From assembly GCA_023333565.1 (NCBI GenBank), contig JAJKFH010003558.1, positions 1-64,000 of the forward strand: DNA of 64,000 nucleotides, read 5' to 3'. Source of the stretch: Puffinus mauretanicus. Its lineage: Eukaryota; Chordata; Aves; Procellariiformes; Procellariidae. This document shows, piece by piece, positions 36,708 to 49,740 of the stretch; the first letter of the stretch is position 1, and every line of letters starts with the position of its first letter. Made by a program: the position numbers and the translations under genes. The notes beneath the pieces are model-generated. The model was not told where the DNA came from. It saw only the letters and a list, made by a program, of their open reading frames with translations, and did no database searches.

Positions 36708-37779
36708 TTTTTAATGTGACAAAGTTATCGTAGTGCCACATCATACAGAATTTTTGAAGTTAAACTACCACACATTTTAGTCCCAATTGACGTAAGTACA
36801 AATTTTCACCAAAAATGCTTTCCTGAAATTATTTGCTAGAGTGTTCTCCAGGAACATAAAAACTAATGCACTGGGAACCATACTACTTTTCAGGTGGCCA
36901 GAGCTTTGTGATGGATGTGCTTAGACCTTCTCATCAACCCTTTCTGTTGAGCTCCCAAAGACGACTGAAAAGTTTTTAAACAAAACAAAAAGCTAAACTA
37001 TAAACCAGGATAATTAGCTAATCCTTTAATTAAAAATATTAACCATTTGAACGCAAAAAAAAGAAGTTACTTGAAGAGATACTTCAGCTGCTATTCTTGA
37101 GTCTCAGTACGAGCCTCCCACTGCCTATTGTACCCTTGCAGGGCAGATGTGAACTGCAGAGCGCTACCTGGTCCAAAGAAGGGCTCTCCATTGCTGGCCA
37201 GGCAGAGGTCTCAATTTCCTACTCTGCCACAGGCTTTTCGGATTTCTTCTTCAGCCATGGGCTCCCAGGCTGCTGCTGTCACCTTCCCTCCTTCACCCCA
37301 CTCCAGCTACGCCCCCCCCTCCCCCACAACCTCTGAAGGCCCCTCTCCCTCTCCTTCACAATGCTTGGGAGCTCTAGAAGGGAGGGAAATTCTTCCTTGT
37401 CCTCCTCCCCACTTCTTAAGGGAGCATAACCCAGCTGCGAAAAAGAAGAACAGAACCAAGAGCAAACGCTGTCCTTCACACTGAGACAGACCAAACATCC
37501 ATCCACACCAACATCCCACCTCCCACAGAAGGAACCTAGTGAGGATATATGAACAAAGCAAAACGTACTGTTCACTTCTCTTGTACATCCTCTCCCCAGC
37601 TTCCAGCTGGCCTTGACTTGCAGACTGCCTGAAACCATGTCTCAGTGGTACTACCTCCTGATCAACTCTTTCGGCATACAAATGCTCTCATGGCAAAGAC
37701 TTACAATGAGAAACAAACCTTGTTTTGTTTGTTTTCCACTTGCTACCTGATAATGTTATTTGATGTCCCTTAGATCTGG

Positions 37780-38920
37780 TATTGAGGGAAACTAATCATT
37801 CCCTATCAACTTTCCTCATGCTATTCATGATCTTTTAGAGCTCAACAACCTTCTTCCCATCCTGTCCCTCTCTCTTTTCCTGCTCTTTCTACCTGAAAAG
37901 TCCCATTCTATTCAATCATGCCACTTAAGGAAGCTTTTTATATTGCTTCATTTTTTTGCACCTGTACTAATCCTACTAGATCCTTCCTGAGGAGGTTCAT
38001 CAGAACAGGACGTACTACTCAACTGCTGGTTGCAGCATGTGTCCATCCTGACATAATTATAGTTTTTTTATTTCCCTATCTACGCCCAATAATTCCCAAT
38101 ATCAGACTGACTTTCTGAATCCAAACTAAGCACTAACCTGACAACTTATAAAAAATACCTGACATTTTCAAACATTTACAGTATCTCTAAAACCTCTTTC
38201 TATGTTGTTGCCATGCTAATTCAGAACCCCTCATGACGTATATAAAGTTAAGCTGTTTCCCGTCATGGTTGTTTTACACTTTGGAGCACTGAATTTTATT
38301 TGCCATGTACTCAATTCAGTCAGTCAATACCACAAGATTCTTCTGCAGCTCTTCACACTCCATGTTCATTTTTAGCAAACTGAAAATCATCAAGCTTTTT
38401 CATCTCATTCTTTTTTTCCAGATAACTTATAAATATATTGAAAAAGCACAGGTCATGGCAGAAATCTCGCTAGGACACTACTGGAAAATAAAAAATACCA
38501 AACCCAGACTATTTATTCTGCTCTTCATTTTCTACCTTTAAGTTGGATAGTAATCAAAGAACCATCCTAAATCAACCTAGGTTCTTCAGAAGTCTTTGAT
38601 GAGGGACATTACTAAACTCATTTTAGAAATCCAAGCAGACTCATCAGTGACAGTATTGCTTTCCTCCTACTCAATGATTCCTTCAAAGAACTCACATTTG
38701 TGAGCTATGCTTCTCCCTAAGAAAGAAAAGTTAACTCTTTGCCCACTAGTAGTCTGTTCTTTACTGTGGTTTCTGACAACATGTCCATTACAAAGTCAGG
38801 CTTGCAGGTCTGTAGATTCTAAGCTTTTCCTAAGCTTTTCTTGTTTCTTAAAAAGTGGCATCACACCTGCCACCTTCCATAACTTACATGCTGAGGCCAT
38901 TTTAAACACATAATACAGAT
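37780..38920 (-). mobile_element. Ancient degraded CR1-type LINE, RT region, minus strand
   Basis: The plus strand is collinear over more than 700 bases with the reverse complement of old amniote CR1/L3-like LINEs. Landmarks include CCCAATAATTCCCAATAT, CTAATTCAGAACCCCTCATG, TTTATTTGCCATGTACTC, AAGATTCTTCTGCAGCTCTT, ACTTATAAATATATTG and TTTTTAAAAAG-like GTGGCATCAC. On the minus strand these correspond to the RT region (around LFNIF, FADD and DSVPHQR), but no frame remains open. The element lies in the same direction as APC. It is far older than the plus-strand CR1 copies. Limits are approximate. Confidence 0.65.
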
Positions 38921-39539
38921 CTTTGTATTTGTCTGACAATCACAAGTGGTTGTTAAAACCAGAAGAACTTAAACATTAAAGGGTCTCACAGGAAAACTAC
39001 ATACATACACGCAAATCTGGTAAGCAATGCAGATGTCTGCCTCGTTGAACAGCAAAAAAAAAAAAAGACTACTGAACTTTCTTCAGTTTGAATTCTATAG
39101 TTTGACAATATATCACTACGTTTAACAGACAACAAATAAAGGAAGATATGTAAGGAGGCAAGTGGAAACATGCTGGTGAAGAATCTCAGGGGCTAGAGGG
39201 TACCTAACTAACACAAGATCTCTCTTAAGCAGTAAGGATGACATAGTGTGGATCATACGGAAGAGAAGCTCTGACTAAGAAGCCATACTCGCTGAATTGC
39301 TGCACCTACCAAGAGGAACTTCAGGATCCATGAACAAACAAGAAATTACCGGCTGACAAACTGATGAAGACTTTTGACAGAAGGTAAATAATTTGCATGA
39401 CTACAATTTCAAGTATCCAGATCTCACGATCACTCCAGTAAATGATTTCTCCTCTTTCTTAGGCTGTAGTCTGCTCTTTCTTTAAAGCCAAAGGGGTCAT
39501 ACCTCAATCCTCCCAACTGCTGAAGAGGAGAGGGTGAAA

Positions 39540-39650
39540 TAGGTCATACCTTACAGCTGACAGTTCAGCAATTTCATACTCAAGTTGCTTTTGAACACTT
39601 GGGTGAACATAATTTATTTCTGACATTTTACTATAACTGTTTTATCCCTT
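39540..39650 (-). mobile_element. Further piece of the same ancient CR1-type LINE
   Basis: ACAGTTCAGCAATTTCATAC, followed by TCAAGTTGCTTTTGAACACTTGGGTGAA in two parts, matches the segment that normally follows the CTCCAGTC...TTTAAATGATAGG region in reverse-complement copies of this LINE type. About 600 bases of unrelated sequence separate it from the 37780-38920 piece. Confidence 0.45.
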
Positions 39651-41805
39651 TGTTCTAAAAGTTTTGTTGTTGACACGTAAATTCGAGACAGGGCCACCGA
39701 CATGTTCTCTGCATAGTAGGGAAATATCCCTAAGCTCCATATGAGCAATTACTGTGGAGATACCACAACATTGGTTTTAGTTCACGAAACAACTATAATC
39801 CACTATGTTATATCTGACTTGACCTCTTAGCAGAAATAACAACATACCAGATAACTCAGATCACTTGGAAATCAGATTTCCAGTGACAGTTCTGGAAATG
39901 ATGCTAATATTCTAATGTGTAACAGGATGCACAAAGAAATGCCTATCATACTAAATTCAAGATTCAAATACAAACTTCTCTCTTATACTGCAGTTTGCTT
40001 ACTATATATAGCCTATTCACTAATAACAATTCTAGATCAAATATATCTGTTTTAACATAAGCATTTCTCTGTGTACTGAATGCTTTGCTTTCACAGCTTA
40101 ACATAATTTTTCAATTATTTTTCTATTTCTGTATGCGTTGGTGAAACATTTTACTGTGTGTGATGCCAACTAAAAATCTTTTCTCCAAAGATAAAAGGAA
40201 AAAGGGAAAAGGCAAGATGAAACTAAAAACACTTTCCCTTTGGAAGGAGATGGGAGAGTCCTGTTATCTGACACAGTAAGTATCCCCAGCAAAATGTGTA
40301 ATTTCTGGTACCTTAGAAGAAAAACTGTTGTTAGGTTTATAAGATGGGATTGCAAACATGGACATCCATTAAATGTATTTATCTACCATCTACCTGAGGA
40401 ACCTCATATACAGATAAATAGATACACACTACATATGCATACGGCACATGACAAAATTGTTAAGCTGTATGTAACAGGTTAGGCTTCGAATCCTAATTTG
40501 CAAGCACATGCCTTACCATCATACATTGAACTAAAAATTCCTGTGCCAGTTACAGAAGTACCTCCTAGCACCTTCTATGCTTTACAATGAGGATCATTAA
40601 ACACTGATGATCAGAAACAGCTGATCAGAATAAAGTAGGTTTTCAAGGTTAAATATCAAGAAATGGTGGCTAAGCAGATTGTATGACCATAAAATGGGGT
40701 TTGGCGAGTTAAAAGAAAATGTGATCATCTGCTTACCTAATCAAGGAGACATCTGATAAAAGTAGTCAGACATTCCAAAATAGAGAATCCCTCAGCAGCC
40801 ATTTTAAAGCAAATCTTAAAATTTATGCAAGGGGGATAAAGGGTACCAATAGTATCCGGAATCTTACATCGCTACAAGTGTAAACTTCTAAAAAAAGGAT
40901 GCGATTCAGCCACTGGTATACCTGATGTAAAGGATCAGCACTATTTTTTTTTTTTTTAACTCTTATGGCTTATAGATCACAAAATGCTACTTCCGTACAA
41001 GGTTGACAAAGAGTTCATGTCCAAAAAGTGTCACAGAGCATCAAAACATTGCAAGCTAGTTAGTTCCTGGAATATTCTGAACATCAATCTTATGTTTTTA
41101 TAAACAAACGTATGCTAACAAACTCCAGGCTGGAAGCAGTACATTTTTCAGATTCCCTCTTTTTAATGAAACAAACAAGCTACTGTAATTGTTAAGTTGC
41201 TAAATTGCTAGTCAGTCTGCTATTCCGGCTAAGGTTTTGTATGTTTATCCCTTTAAATAGTCATAAAAAGATATTATGGGAAGTTATATTTGCAGATAAA
41301 ATAAAATGCAACCTAATCGTATTTAATTATAAAATCACACTCGGTTCTACTAAGATTAAGCTTTCTCATATTCTCATAAATCCATCATGACAGAAACAAG
41401 ATGAAAAACAGGCACCATGGCATCTTCTTTAGCACACTTTTTACCTTTAATTCTGCTAATTTGGGCATTAATTAATCAACCTCACAAAGTATGCACAACA
41501 CTGCAATAAATCTGAAATATTATATTCTATAGGCTTAAAATTTCTTTTGCAACCACGTTAAATTATCTTAGCTTAACATCGTCCAAACACATTCAAAATC
41601 AAAACCCTCAAAATATTTTACCACTTGCTGTTTTATTTAGTCAAAATCCATTCCAATCCAACATAATAGCATCACAAGGTTTATTACCCTGCTGTCTAAT
41701 TAGTGGCAGAACACATCCATGTCAAAGATAAACCACTCTTTGAACCTGCAATGGACATCACAGTAACTAGCTCTTTAGGACTTCGTCTTTTAAACCTGAA
41801 TTCCT

Positions 41806-41850
41806 TAAAACAAACAAACAAACCAACAACCCAAAAAAACCCACAGAAAA
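41806..41850 (+). repeat. A/C-rich low-complexity tract
   Basis: AAAACAAACAAACAAACC continues into CAACAACCCAAAAAAACCC. It is a short (AAAC)n run with CCC interruptions. Confidence 0.7.
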
Positions 41851-44310
41851 TTATTAAAACTAAAGCCTTTATATGAGGACAGTGATCTGCCAAAAAACCA
41901 CCCTCCACAAAACAAAAAACTGTAAAACCCCGCCATGAATAAGCAGGTCATGATTTTCTGAGAAGAGTTTAACCATTGCCTGATTTCTTTACAGTGTATA
42001 TTTAGCTGGTTAGAATGTTTCTCAAAAAAATTCAAGAAATCTGAATCAGTTCCACTGACAGTCCTCCTATTTTATTATTGATACATGTGGACATAATACA
42101 GAGGACATTAAATAAGCTGGAAAATCATACAGAATATAATTTTAAGTGTACTATATAAAGATGAAAGAGAGAATGTTTTGCCCACAGAGCATCACATATA
42201 ATAAAGATAGCTTTCTTACACAAGATAACAAGCATTACTCATTTACTGTAAAATCCAAGCACTCAGAGAGTAAGTGCGGAAACCAAGCATGAAGTTATTC
42301 TTTTGCTACTTCTTGAGTACTTGAAGTTAAGTTACATATACCTATTTCCCCCCAGGTTTTATACAGGGAAAAATGCTGATATGAATTAGCTATGACATTA
42401 CAAAAAGAAAAATTGCCATCCTTAACAGAAAAATACTCATCTTTTACAAGAACCAGGCAGGAGAATCTTCGTTTGCAATGTAAGTCTCAAAAATTGATGT
42501 CTTTTTCTGACAAAAGGTCTCCTACATTTACACGCACAAAGTAGTATAGCTGACGTTGGACTGCTTTTTGTCTCTTCATGGTTTTGAATTCAAATAAAAC
42601 TGTGTTCATTTTTTTCTAAATTTGTCCATAGTCTGTGTTTTGTGCAGTTACTGTTACTATCTACATCTAGACACTGAAACCATTTTTCGTCATTTATGGG
42701 CCAACATCATTATTTCATTGACCATCAAACAGCATATTTGTTGATTTAGAGAGAACATTTTATCATACCAAACTGCTGTATTTCATCTGACAGTAAGCCA
42801 ACAGTAACAACTGAATTTCCCAAGTTAGTCATAATACTCTGAGGGATTTCTTTTGTTTGAACAGTTAATCGCTAGGACAACACAAATTAAAAAACAAAGC
42901 AGACACTGTTTTACTAATTATTTTGGCACCCCCATTATCACATTTATCTTTGTTTACCCATCATGGTTTTTTCTGGTCAGCAAATGTACGGTTTTCACTT
43001 TTAAATATGAAATTTAGCTTTAAACATGAAGCACTCAGATCTTGTTCTTATATAGGTCAGTAGTAGTTTATAATAAATACATGTGCAAGATGAGCTCATG
43101 TTAAGCTTTTAATTCCAGTATGATTACCTTACATTTCTGAAATTGAGCAATTACAAAGATGAGGCACACTTACACAACATTTTAACATTACTACTTCCAA
43201 AATCAATTTCTTTAAAGATACAATATTGTCTTTAAAATGTCTTTAAAATTGTCTTCCTAACTATTGCCTTTCACAACCGATGAAAGAACGCAAGGCAAAG
43301 AGGAGACACTAGCAAACACATTAGCAGTCCAAAGAATCACTGGGAGATGTTTCTGCACTAGCCCACAGATCAAAATTCACGGTGCAAGAACAGCGATGTT
43401 TGCCATAGAACCACAGCTTGTTTTCCCCACTGCTGCTCCTCTTCTCCCACTAATATTTGGGATTTTACTTGGTGGGAGGGGTTGCTAGGGCTCTGTGACA
43501 CTTATATGGTCCCAAAGGATTGTTCTTTCCAAAATATTTGGAGTTTTAACTGCTTATATGGTAGCAAAAGGGCTTTCAATCTCCACTGCTCTGGTTCTTC
43601 TAATTACTTTGCTTGTAATTATCCCTAATTATGGCACCGGAATCATACAAACCATGCAGCTTCTTTCAGTGGAACAAAGCCACTGCATAGTTTCTCCAAA
43701 AGCTTGCAAAACTAAAATTATCTCCTGACTAAAGAGAATCCTGCAATGATCCCCATCAAACTTCACCCACAGACTCCAATCAGACTCCAAGATCATTCCC
43801 ATACCATCCTTCAGGTTCAAGTCAAGTCAAAGCTAGGTTTCGACCCTTTTCAAACACATTTGAAACAAACAAAGGAAACAAACAGCTTCTTGGTTCAGCT
43901 GCAGGAGCAAGTACTCCTAAGGAACACAACTGATTAGAATTTCTTCACAGAATATGGATTTTTTAAAAAAAAAAAAAAATCAAACTAATCTGAACAATCT
44001 CCTCCCCACCCATGCCCCAAAATGAAAAGAAACATACTGAGTTTGACATCTGAGTTGGAGTTTTTTTAGGATAAATTCCTTAGATCTAGAATGGCATTTC
44101 AGGAGAGAAAAAACCATGACATCTACTCTGAATACGCTCATAAGCACTCCGCTGTGGAGTGCAATACAGCCACCTTCCATTTGGTGGTCTGCCAGGTTTG
44201 AAGTAAGAACAGAAAGCTGTTCCACATCCCAAATTAATGCCCTAGAGACCAGCTTATACAGCTGGTCTATCTCTAGGGTCAGTGGAAATTTAATTACCTG
44301 CACAAAAGCT

Positions 44311-44331
44311 AAAAAAAAAAAAAAAAAAAAA
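44311..44331 (+). repeat. Poly(A) run
   Basis: An uninterrupted A run of about 21 bases follows CACAAAAGCT. A shorter A run lies at 43966-43979. No retroposed gene was recognised upstream of either. Confidence 0.8.
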
Positions 44332-45769
44332 AGAACTATATGGGGACAAAGAAGGGAAAAAAGACATTTTCACTCTGCCTTTTTCAAACTATGAGGAAGA
44401 TCACCTCTGCTGTTCTTCCCTCCCTTATTTTAGACTGCAATGACAAGAAGGGAAGGAGAGTTTGTTAAATTTGTTATATTATCATCTTAAGAAAAACAGT
44501 GTAAATGACAGAACTAGCTTTCAAATACATAACTGAGCAAACAGATTTTTTTCCACAGCTGCTAATGCCAACCACTATTTCAAGTGGCTGGAGTAAAGGA
44601 CTATAATTGCATTTCAATTTAGGTAGCAGAGCCATTTTCATTTTTACATTGCAATGCAAGGATTAAATGTATCTGAAAAATCTGTGCTTCTTTCAAGTGT
44701 TGTAACTATTGACAGCACTTCAGAACACAAGAAAATTTTTCTTCCTACAGTGAATATACAGATCACAACGTACACGCTGGAGGAGAAGAAAGTTCAGTTC
44801 AAATTATTTTTAATTGCTATATTCATCAGATTACCATATTTAAAAAAATAAAATTAGTTATAAAGGAACAGTAAGTCTGTGATATGAAGATCATAAAGCA
44901 AGGAGATGGACATACAAATGTTGTTTAATATTCAGAATATGCCTACCCTATACAAGACTATATGCAGAGATACAAACAATTCCTGAGCCATATTAACTGA
45001 GGTACCAAAAGCAGTCTGGTTTTGCTGGCTGTTAGCAAAAAGCAGCAGGATTTGTCAGCTTAGGAAGAGCACTTCATTAATGCAGCTATAATGCTTGTGA
45101 AATTCTGCCTTGTTTAGTGTCATGGATCACATGGAGGCCGCTGTGTATGTATCTTCCTACCGATTAAAATCCATCTAAATTCCAGCTGAGCCTCGTGTTT
45201 CCTCTTGGATAGGTGGCTCTGAAGGCTTACACCTAACCAATAAATACCAGATGGACAGATCTGGGTGAAATTATTAAGTATGAATTTAGGCTTTGGGAGA
45301 GGCTGGAGGAACTTGTGGTCTTACTTTAAAATGAACTTTTCCTTTTGGGATGTTAAATATTGTAAACTCAAAAATTTTTAAACTTACCTTAAAACACTGA
45401 AAACCTCCAGGCTCTCCCATGTTTTCAAGAGCTGAACAATACTTGCTTTATCAAGCTATGTCAGCAGATCGGACTTCCTGCTGGTAAGTACAGCAGTGCT
45501 AAAATGGTAGTGCTTATCATGACACACCAGAAAAGAAGCTAGGAAAACTGGAAGCTGTTTCTAAAAAACTGTTTTTGAATATTTCAATTTTCAAATTAAA
45601 AAAAAAAAAATCTTCACTAAGTAGATTTGATAGTTTTCCCTTACACAGCGTGGAAAAGGACTTCTGTAGGAATCTAAAAGCACACAAAACTTGTTGAGCA
45701 ACTACCAGTCCATGACCAAAAAGGCAGTAACAGAAACGCTGATCCACACAGGCACAGAGCTTTCAATAC

Positions 45770-45922
45770 CTTCATATTAGATGCCTCGGTTTCCAGTTTT
45801 GTTAGGTGATTTGAGTTATCCTCTAGCTCTTGCCGAAGGTTGGAGTTCTCCATCTTTAATGCCTCAACTTGCTTTAACAACTGATCATATGAAGCTGCGG
45901 CCATCCTGGGCTACCCTCAGCC
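45770..45922 (-). CDS. APC: APC exon 2: 18-nt 5'UTR plus residues 1-45 (N-terminal coiled coil)
   Basis: The minus strand shows a pyrimidine-rich acceptor ending TTTTTTTAG, then 18 untranslated bases, then ATG at 45904. Translation begins MAAASYDQLLKQVEALKMEN and ends with NMK before the donor GGTATTG. This is the first APC heptad-repeat coiled coil, which forms a parallel homodimer in the human protein. The exon agrees with the human sequence as I remember it. The 18-nt leader also matches the human distance from exon start to ATG. The start codon has a favourable context (A at -3, G at +4). Coding bases are 45770-45904 and the exon ends in phase 0. It is separated from exon 3 by an 18-kb intron. 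Confidence 0.98.
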
Positions 45923-48494
45923 CTAAAAAAAGTAAGAGAAAATATTAAATTTAAACATTTGGGAAAAAAACCCCAAATTTATCTAACCATAAAATTATCC
46001 CTCTCTCTTTCCCATTTACCACTCAACTTTCTAAACGCTTAACATAAATCCATTAAACTAAACTGTTAATGCCTAGAACTAATGCCAGTTCAAAGCCTTT
46101 TTTTCAGTGGGCTTCCATTTGATACACATGATTAAGCAAATGAAGGAAGTTCATTAACTTAGGTATTAAGGGAAGCCAGAATACATAAAAGAAAATCATA
46201 GCATCATATAAAAGCATCCTTACTATTCACATTTCAATTCTAACACTGAGAAACTATGCAGAAAATAGACCTTATTTAATCATTTTTGGATAGACAACAA
46301 GCACTGTAAACCATATCTAAAAGACGCTGACTGCCTACTTATTTTATGAAATGAAAGATAGTCACAGATGTTCAAAATTTCTAGGAATAGCACATACTAA
46401 AGGAGACGCTGTATGAAAGGCAAACAATAAATATTGAGGAATTTTAACAGAGAAAAAGCATCAAATGTAGTAGTAATCAAGCCTTTTGTAAAAATACCCT
46501 CCAAGGCATAAAGATTAAAACAAATATACTTACAAAATTCCAACACAAGAAGTGGTCATATTGCAGAGTAGAATAAAAAGATACAAGGCTATTCTTGATA
46601 TCAAGATAGCCCATATTATTTTGGGTAATATTATAACATGATCCCAGAACACCATCACAATTATTCAGCCATTACAAAGGAGAAAGAAACAAATACTCCA
46701 ATTTAAATTATAAAACTCAAAACGTTTCTCACTTTCCAAACCAAAAACCATTGAAGTTGTTCATCTAACAACGTAAGTTAACTAAAACATGGCTAACCAC
46801 GTTTGAAGCTCTTTACACTTGAAGCTATCAACTTCTTATTCATCAGCCATTCAACAGAATAAAAGGAAGCCTAGCACTTCATATACGTACAAGTTACCCT
46901 TCCAATGCTGTCACAGGAATTTCCTAAGTATGCGGCCTGTAACTCAAAGGAAAAAAATGTAAAAAGCTTACAGGACAACATTCTTTTTCATCGTTACTGC
47001 AGTGCTTTGGAAAAGATGAAACAATTAAAAGCTCTTATGTGGCATTTTCTGTGCATCTTCTCCTTAAGCCTTTGACCTTACTGCTTGTGTAACTCCTTAT
47101 GTAATCAACTTTGCTCTTCCAGACAAACCTTAACTGAATTATCCAGCCTACTGAAAAATAGATAAAATTATTCAAAAAGGTTTTAGTTCCCCAATACAAA
47201 TTTTGAAAATTGTGTTTAATCCTTCTAAATTTAAACTCAATGAAACGTAAAGAAGAATATATGCCATTGAAGACAGGAACAATAACAAAAGCTGTACTGC
47301 ATTTTATATGACTAGTTTATTTCCTTTTCAAGAAGCAAGTCTTCACGCTCTAAGTACCTGTCATCATCAAAGATGGGAGAAGGAAGAAGCCTGCCACTTA
47401 TGGAACTGATTTCCATGACACTACCAATAAGGTGAAAAAAAAAATCCCTAACAAATTTCTTTTTCAAAATTTGGTCACGCTTTACTGGAGACCTCATTTT
47501 TAAGAGAAATGAAGGCAATCTGAAACACCTACTCTATTTTGTGAATTCTGTGCTTTTACCATCAGGTTGTTTCACCTAAAAGGTGGAGAGTTGTCAAAGA
47601 GTGTTGTAACAAAAAAAAAAAGGAAATAATTAAAAAAAAAAATCAAGCAGACTGCTTCTGTTCCATTTAATGTATGTTTTCCTTTAATAAGTAACAGTTT
47701 CCATTTTTATTAATAAAAACAACAGTTGTAGTTCACATTTATTTTCAGAATATACACTGCATGGACAATTCTGCACAAGCCCAAGGAAAGGTAGATAGAA
47801 GTGGAAACATTTTCATATTAATTGTCATAAATTAGTATTGCATTGTAGTATTGGTAGAATCTATTGGTTTTAATTCAAGTATATCACACATTTATTCATT
47901 TACAGAAGTTGCTGTGTGCCATGTATTTGACATGCATTTTGATTCTACCTAGAGTATCTTTTTCTCCCATTATTTTAACTCATGATTAGTATGAAAGGAC
48001 AGGTAATGATAAAAAAATATTAAATTTTTCCATTTTCTGTCAACACTAAGGAATTCTCACTCCCGAATTTGCTAGTTAAAGTAATTAGCCATATTAACAA
48101 GACACAAAACAAATAAAATGGAGAAAACTGAACAAGGGGAGGAGCTACAGTAGAAAGACAGCAACTGCATAGGTCTGATATTTTAAATGCAAAATAAGCT
48201 TAAATTTACTTATGTTCAACGAGTAAGGATCCAGTTTCTGAAGGGGAGGTTTGGCTTGTTTTCTCCCCCTCCTGATCTAACTTCCTAACCTTCCTTTTGT
48301 ATATTTTCCATGTTTTCATAACATGGAAGTAGGACATCACCACTAAGACAGCATTCTGCCTCAGACTAGGAGTTACTTCCTGATTTATTCAAATGTCAAA
48401 CTTTACTCTGTGGGTTTTCAGATTAAAAAAATTGAGTTAGCTGATTACCACAAGCTGGGTAATCCAAAACATCTTTTATTTTTTTGTTAAATAG

Positions 48495-48965
48495 ATGCCC
48501 AAACGGGCAATAAGCGACACTGCCACAGGCAGAACCCCCCCGACAGTTTGGCATCCGGCAGGAGCCATGCCGCCCGACTGCAGCTCTGCGGCCGCGCAGG
48601 CGCTTGCCGGAAAGGCGCCTGCACCAGCAGGAACAGCAGCGATGCCCGGCAGCTGCTCTCCGCTACCAGGGCATTCCCATCGGCACCTCAGGATACGGCA
48701 CGACTTTTAAAGAGAACCTCCCGGGGGGTGTGGGGAAAGCGTACATCCTATCTTTCGGGAGCATGGCAAGGTTTGGGCAAAGCGTGCTTGCAGTCAGTAC
48801 CACGCTGAAGACTGGACTGAAGGCAGCCAGTCTCACGTTAGCAATATGCTGCGAGCCACCGAGGCATCTGCTTCCAGCGATGCCTGCCACCCCACTGGCT
48901 GAGGCATCTGGACTGCTTGGGGGCACGCAGATGTGTACCTACCTCCCTGGCGCTCCAAGATAATT
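48495..48965. other. Unexplained GC-rich block
   Basis: About 470 bases are clearly GC-richer and more CpG-rich than the surroundings, with overlapping open frames on both strands (plus 48604-48963, 119 codons; minus 48663-48926, 87 codons). It contains GCGGCCGC (NotI-type, about 48589-48596). I recognise no protein or repeat family. It is abutted on the right by an old CR1. It may be a small CpG island, a retroposed fragment or a decayed element. Confidence 0.4.
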
Positions 48966-48989
48966 CTCCTTTTTCCTGCCTGTAAAGGA

Positions 48990-49740
48990 AGGACTGCCAG
49001 GTATTTGAGGAGAACAGTAAACTACTTTTTAGAAATAATGGATCTCACTTACCCCAACTGCACCAAGGCGTTTGATACAGTGCCACATGCAAGACCAGCC
49101 ACAGTTATAATAGAGGTGAGCAGAAAAACTGTACATGGGTAAGGAGTAGTTCAAAGACAAGATGACACTGGGCAGTGCTGAAAGCCAAATTGTTGGGCTG
49201 GAGGCAGGTTGTTAGCGAAGTTCCCCAAAACCAGTCTGCGACAGGTATTTTTAAATGTTTCATTATTGACCTTGGCACAAGAAATGGCATCAAAACTTGC
49301 TCCCATGAATTCAAGAGCCTTCACAAGGTCAGAGGACTACATGTAATACACAAAGAATTTGAGAAATGGAGCAGTAGAAACAGGGTGGAATTAAACAGCA
49401 TAACAATGTAAGGTCACTTATGTGCGAATCTTGTCACCTGGAAGCACTGAGTGGGGAGAAGCAACTCGAGCCTCTGGGCAGCCAGCCTGCAGGGCACCCA
49501 GGCAGTGCCAACACGAGACTGGCACAAGGAAAGCAAACACAATCCGCAGAGTTATCAAGTCATTTTTCAAAGACATGGGTAAGAAAAGTGAATGAATTTA
49601 AGTGGGTGCAGAGAAAGACGCTCAGTGATCAAGGGACTACTCTTCTCTCATATGAGAAGAGACTTGATGAGCAAGCCTTTGCTGCCTCAGCACAACAAAG
49701 GCTGGAATGACACAGCTACACTTGGTTATTAGGGAGGGGA
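48990..49740 (+). mobile_element. Old CR1 LINE fragment, RT region, heavily decayed
   Basis: The plus strand gives CTKAFDTVPH at about 49057-49088, a clear CR1 RT signature (SKAFDTVSH in other copies). Decayed equivalents follow of the TSGVPQ, NIFIND and LEKWA segments (FKCFIIDLGTRNGIK at about 49250-49295, then FEKWSSRN). A remnant of VQRRA...LSYEERL lies near 49607-49670. Frames shift repeatedly, and no 3' tail is recognised. It is antisense to APC and older than the copies at 960-1990 and 19017-19527. Confidence 0.75.

Larger units (their letters stand above)
27724..45769. other. APC intron 2-3 (18 kb)
   Basis: The largest coding intron in the window. It contains a tandem duplication with ACT repeats (28247-28410), an inverted duplication (33576-34474), a degraded ancient CR1 (37780-38920, with a further piece at 39540-39650), two A/C-rich tracts and a 20-odd base A-run (44311-44331). 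29100-33500 and 40000-45769 are otherwise featureless AT-rich DNA. A GC-richer block at about 37090-37640 holds overlapping open frames on both strands, but nothing recognisable. Confidence 0.55.

Noticed and set aside
37097..37681. Overlapping open frames on both strands in a GC-richer stretch
   Set aside because: Ser/Pro/Arg-rich on both strands, no domain or splice context, and not conserved with any family I know.
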